Source: Linanthus parryae
Taxonomy: Eukaryota; Streptophyta; Magnoliopsida; Ericales; Polemoniaceae
Direction: 5' to 3'
Length of the DNA: 64,000 nucleotides
NCBI GenBank assembly: GCA_023055425.1
Contig: JALGPY010000010.1
Span: 17,705,363-17,769,362, forward strand
Position 1 is the first letter of the stretch. Every line of letters begins with the position of its first letter. A program made the position numbers and the translations under genes. The notes under the pieces are model-generated. The model was given only the letters and a program-made list of their open reading frames with translations. It was not told the origin of the DNA and did no database searches. Shown one piece after another: positions 63,773 through 64,000 of the stretch.

Positions 63773-64000
63773 TCTAACCCCTGCATTCCCTAAAGAAACT
63801 CATCTTAAGTTTTATATATAAATATATAAGAATTGTTTTGGAGACATGATTAACATCAAATAATCAAGGCAATACTTGTTAATATTTGTTAAAGCGAGAA
63901 AGTAATATTTGAAGAATATTTTTCAATACAGCAATATTTGAGTTACATAAATATTCTTGTGGATAAAAATATGGGCTCGTATTTGAATTCATTAATAAAA
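63773..64000. other. Sequence right of the solo LTR
   Basis: AT-rich, with no reading frame, repeat edge or RNA gene that I can support. Confidence 0.4.

Overview
The window is nuclear DNA from a flowering plant, very probably a eudicot. It contains Ty3/gypsy Athila and Tat-type LTR elements, Ty1/copia elements, plant L1 LINEs, a Pack-MULE and hAT elements, plus one plant gene with long introns. I see no bacterial, organellar or CRISPR sequence, and I cannot name the species.

Positions 1-37,088 are a nest of retrotransposons. The oldest layer is a minus-strand Athila-like element (called B here): protease at 797-1340, gag at 4001-4445 and 11510-12308, tRNA-Asp-type primer site at 12421-12438, and one LTR split into 12444-13746 and 36166-37088. 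A plus-strand LTR of the same family (1376-4000) and a decayed copia element (E, 4446-11509) interrupt its coding part. A minus-strand non-autonomous copia-like element in the tandem form LTR-int-LTR-int-LTR (D, 13747-36165) interrupts its LTR. D is split by a plus-strand Tat-like gypsy element (C, 15010-34219, target duplication ATCGC), and C is split by a second minus-strand Athila-like element (A, 19732-33193, target duplication CTTCT). The nest is four levels deep, and the two innermost junction pairs have exact 5-bp duplications. A keeps both LTRs, primer site, gag, protease, RT, part of RNase H, integrase and an extra 3' ORF, but all are broken by stops or shifts.

Positions 37,089-40,805 hold degraded gypsy LTRs, a tRNA-like SINE and another Athila-type LTR fragment. 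From 41,626 to 54,370 lies the one host gene that looks intact: four exons (41626-41996, 44369-44564, 53863-53956, 54045-54370) join in frame to a 328-residue protein with a C-terminal membrane segment. It resembles the uncharacterised Arabidopsis AT4G25170/AT5G61490 family. Intron 1 carries a hAT-like element. The 9.3-kb intron 2 carries a second hAT-like element, MITEs, a Pack-MULE with a captured PPR gene fragment (exact 9-bp target duplication) and a LINE relic.

Positions 54,945-64,000 hold two solo gypsy LTRs. The second (58865-63767) was itself hit by a poly(A)-tailed retroposon with an unfamiliar ORF and by a 5'-truncated L1, each flanked by exact 14-16-bp target duplications.

The most unusual signal is a hairpin module built from palindromes with GGTCG/CGACC-type arms. 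It recurs in every Athila-like LTR here and once inside element A upstream of its extra ORF. Each family has its own arm sequence, yet the palindromic form is kept.
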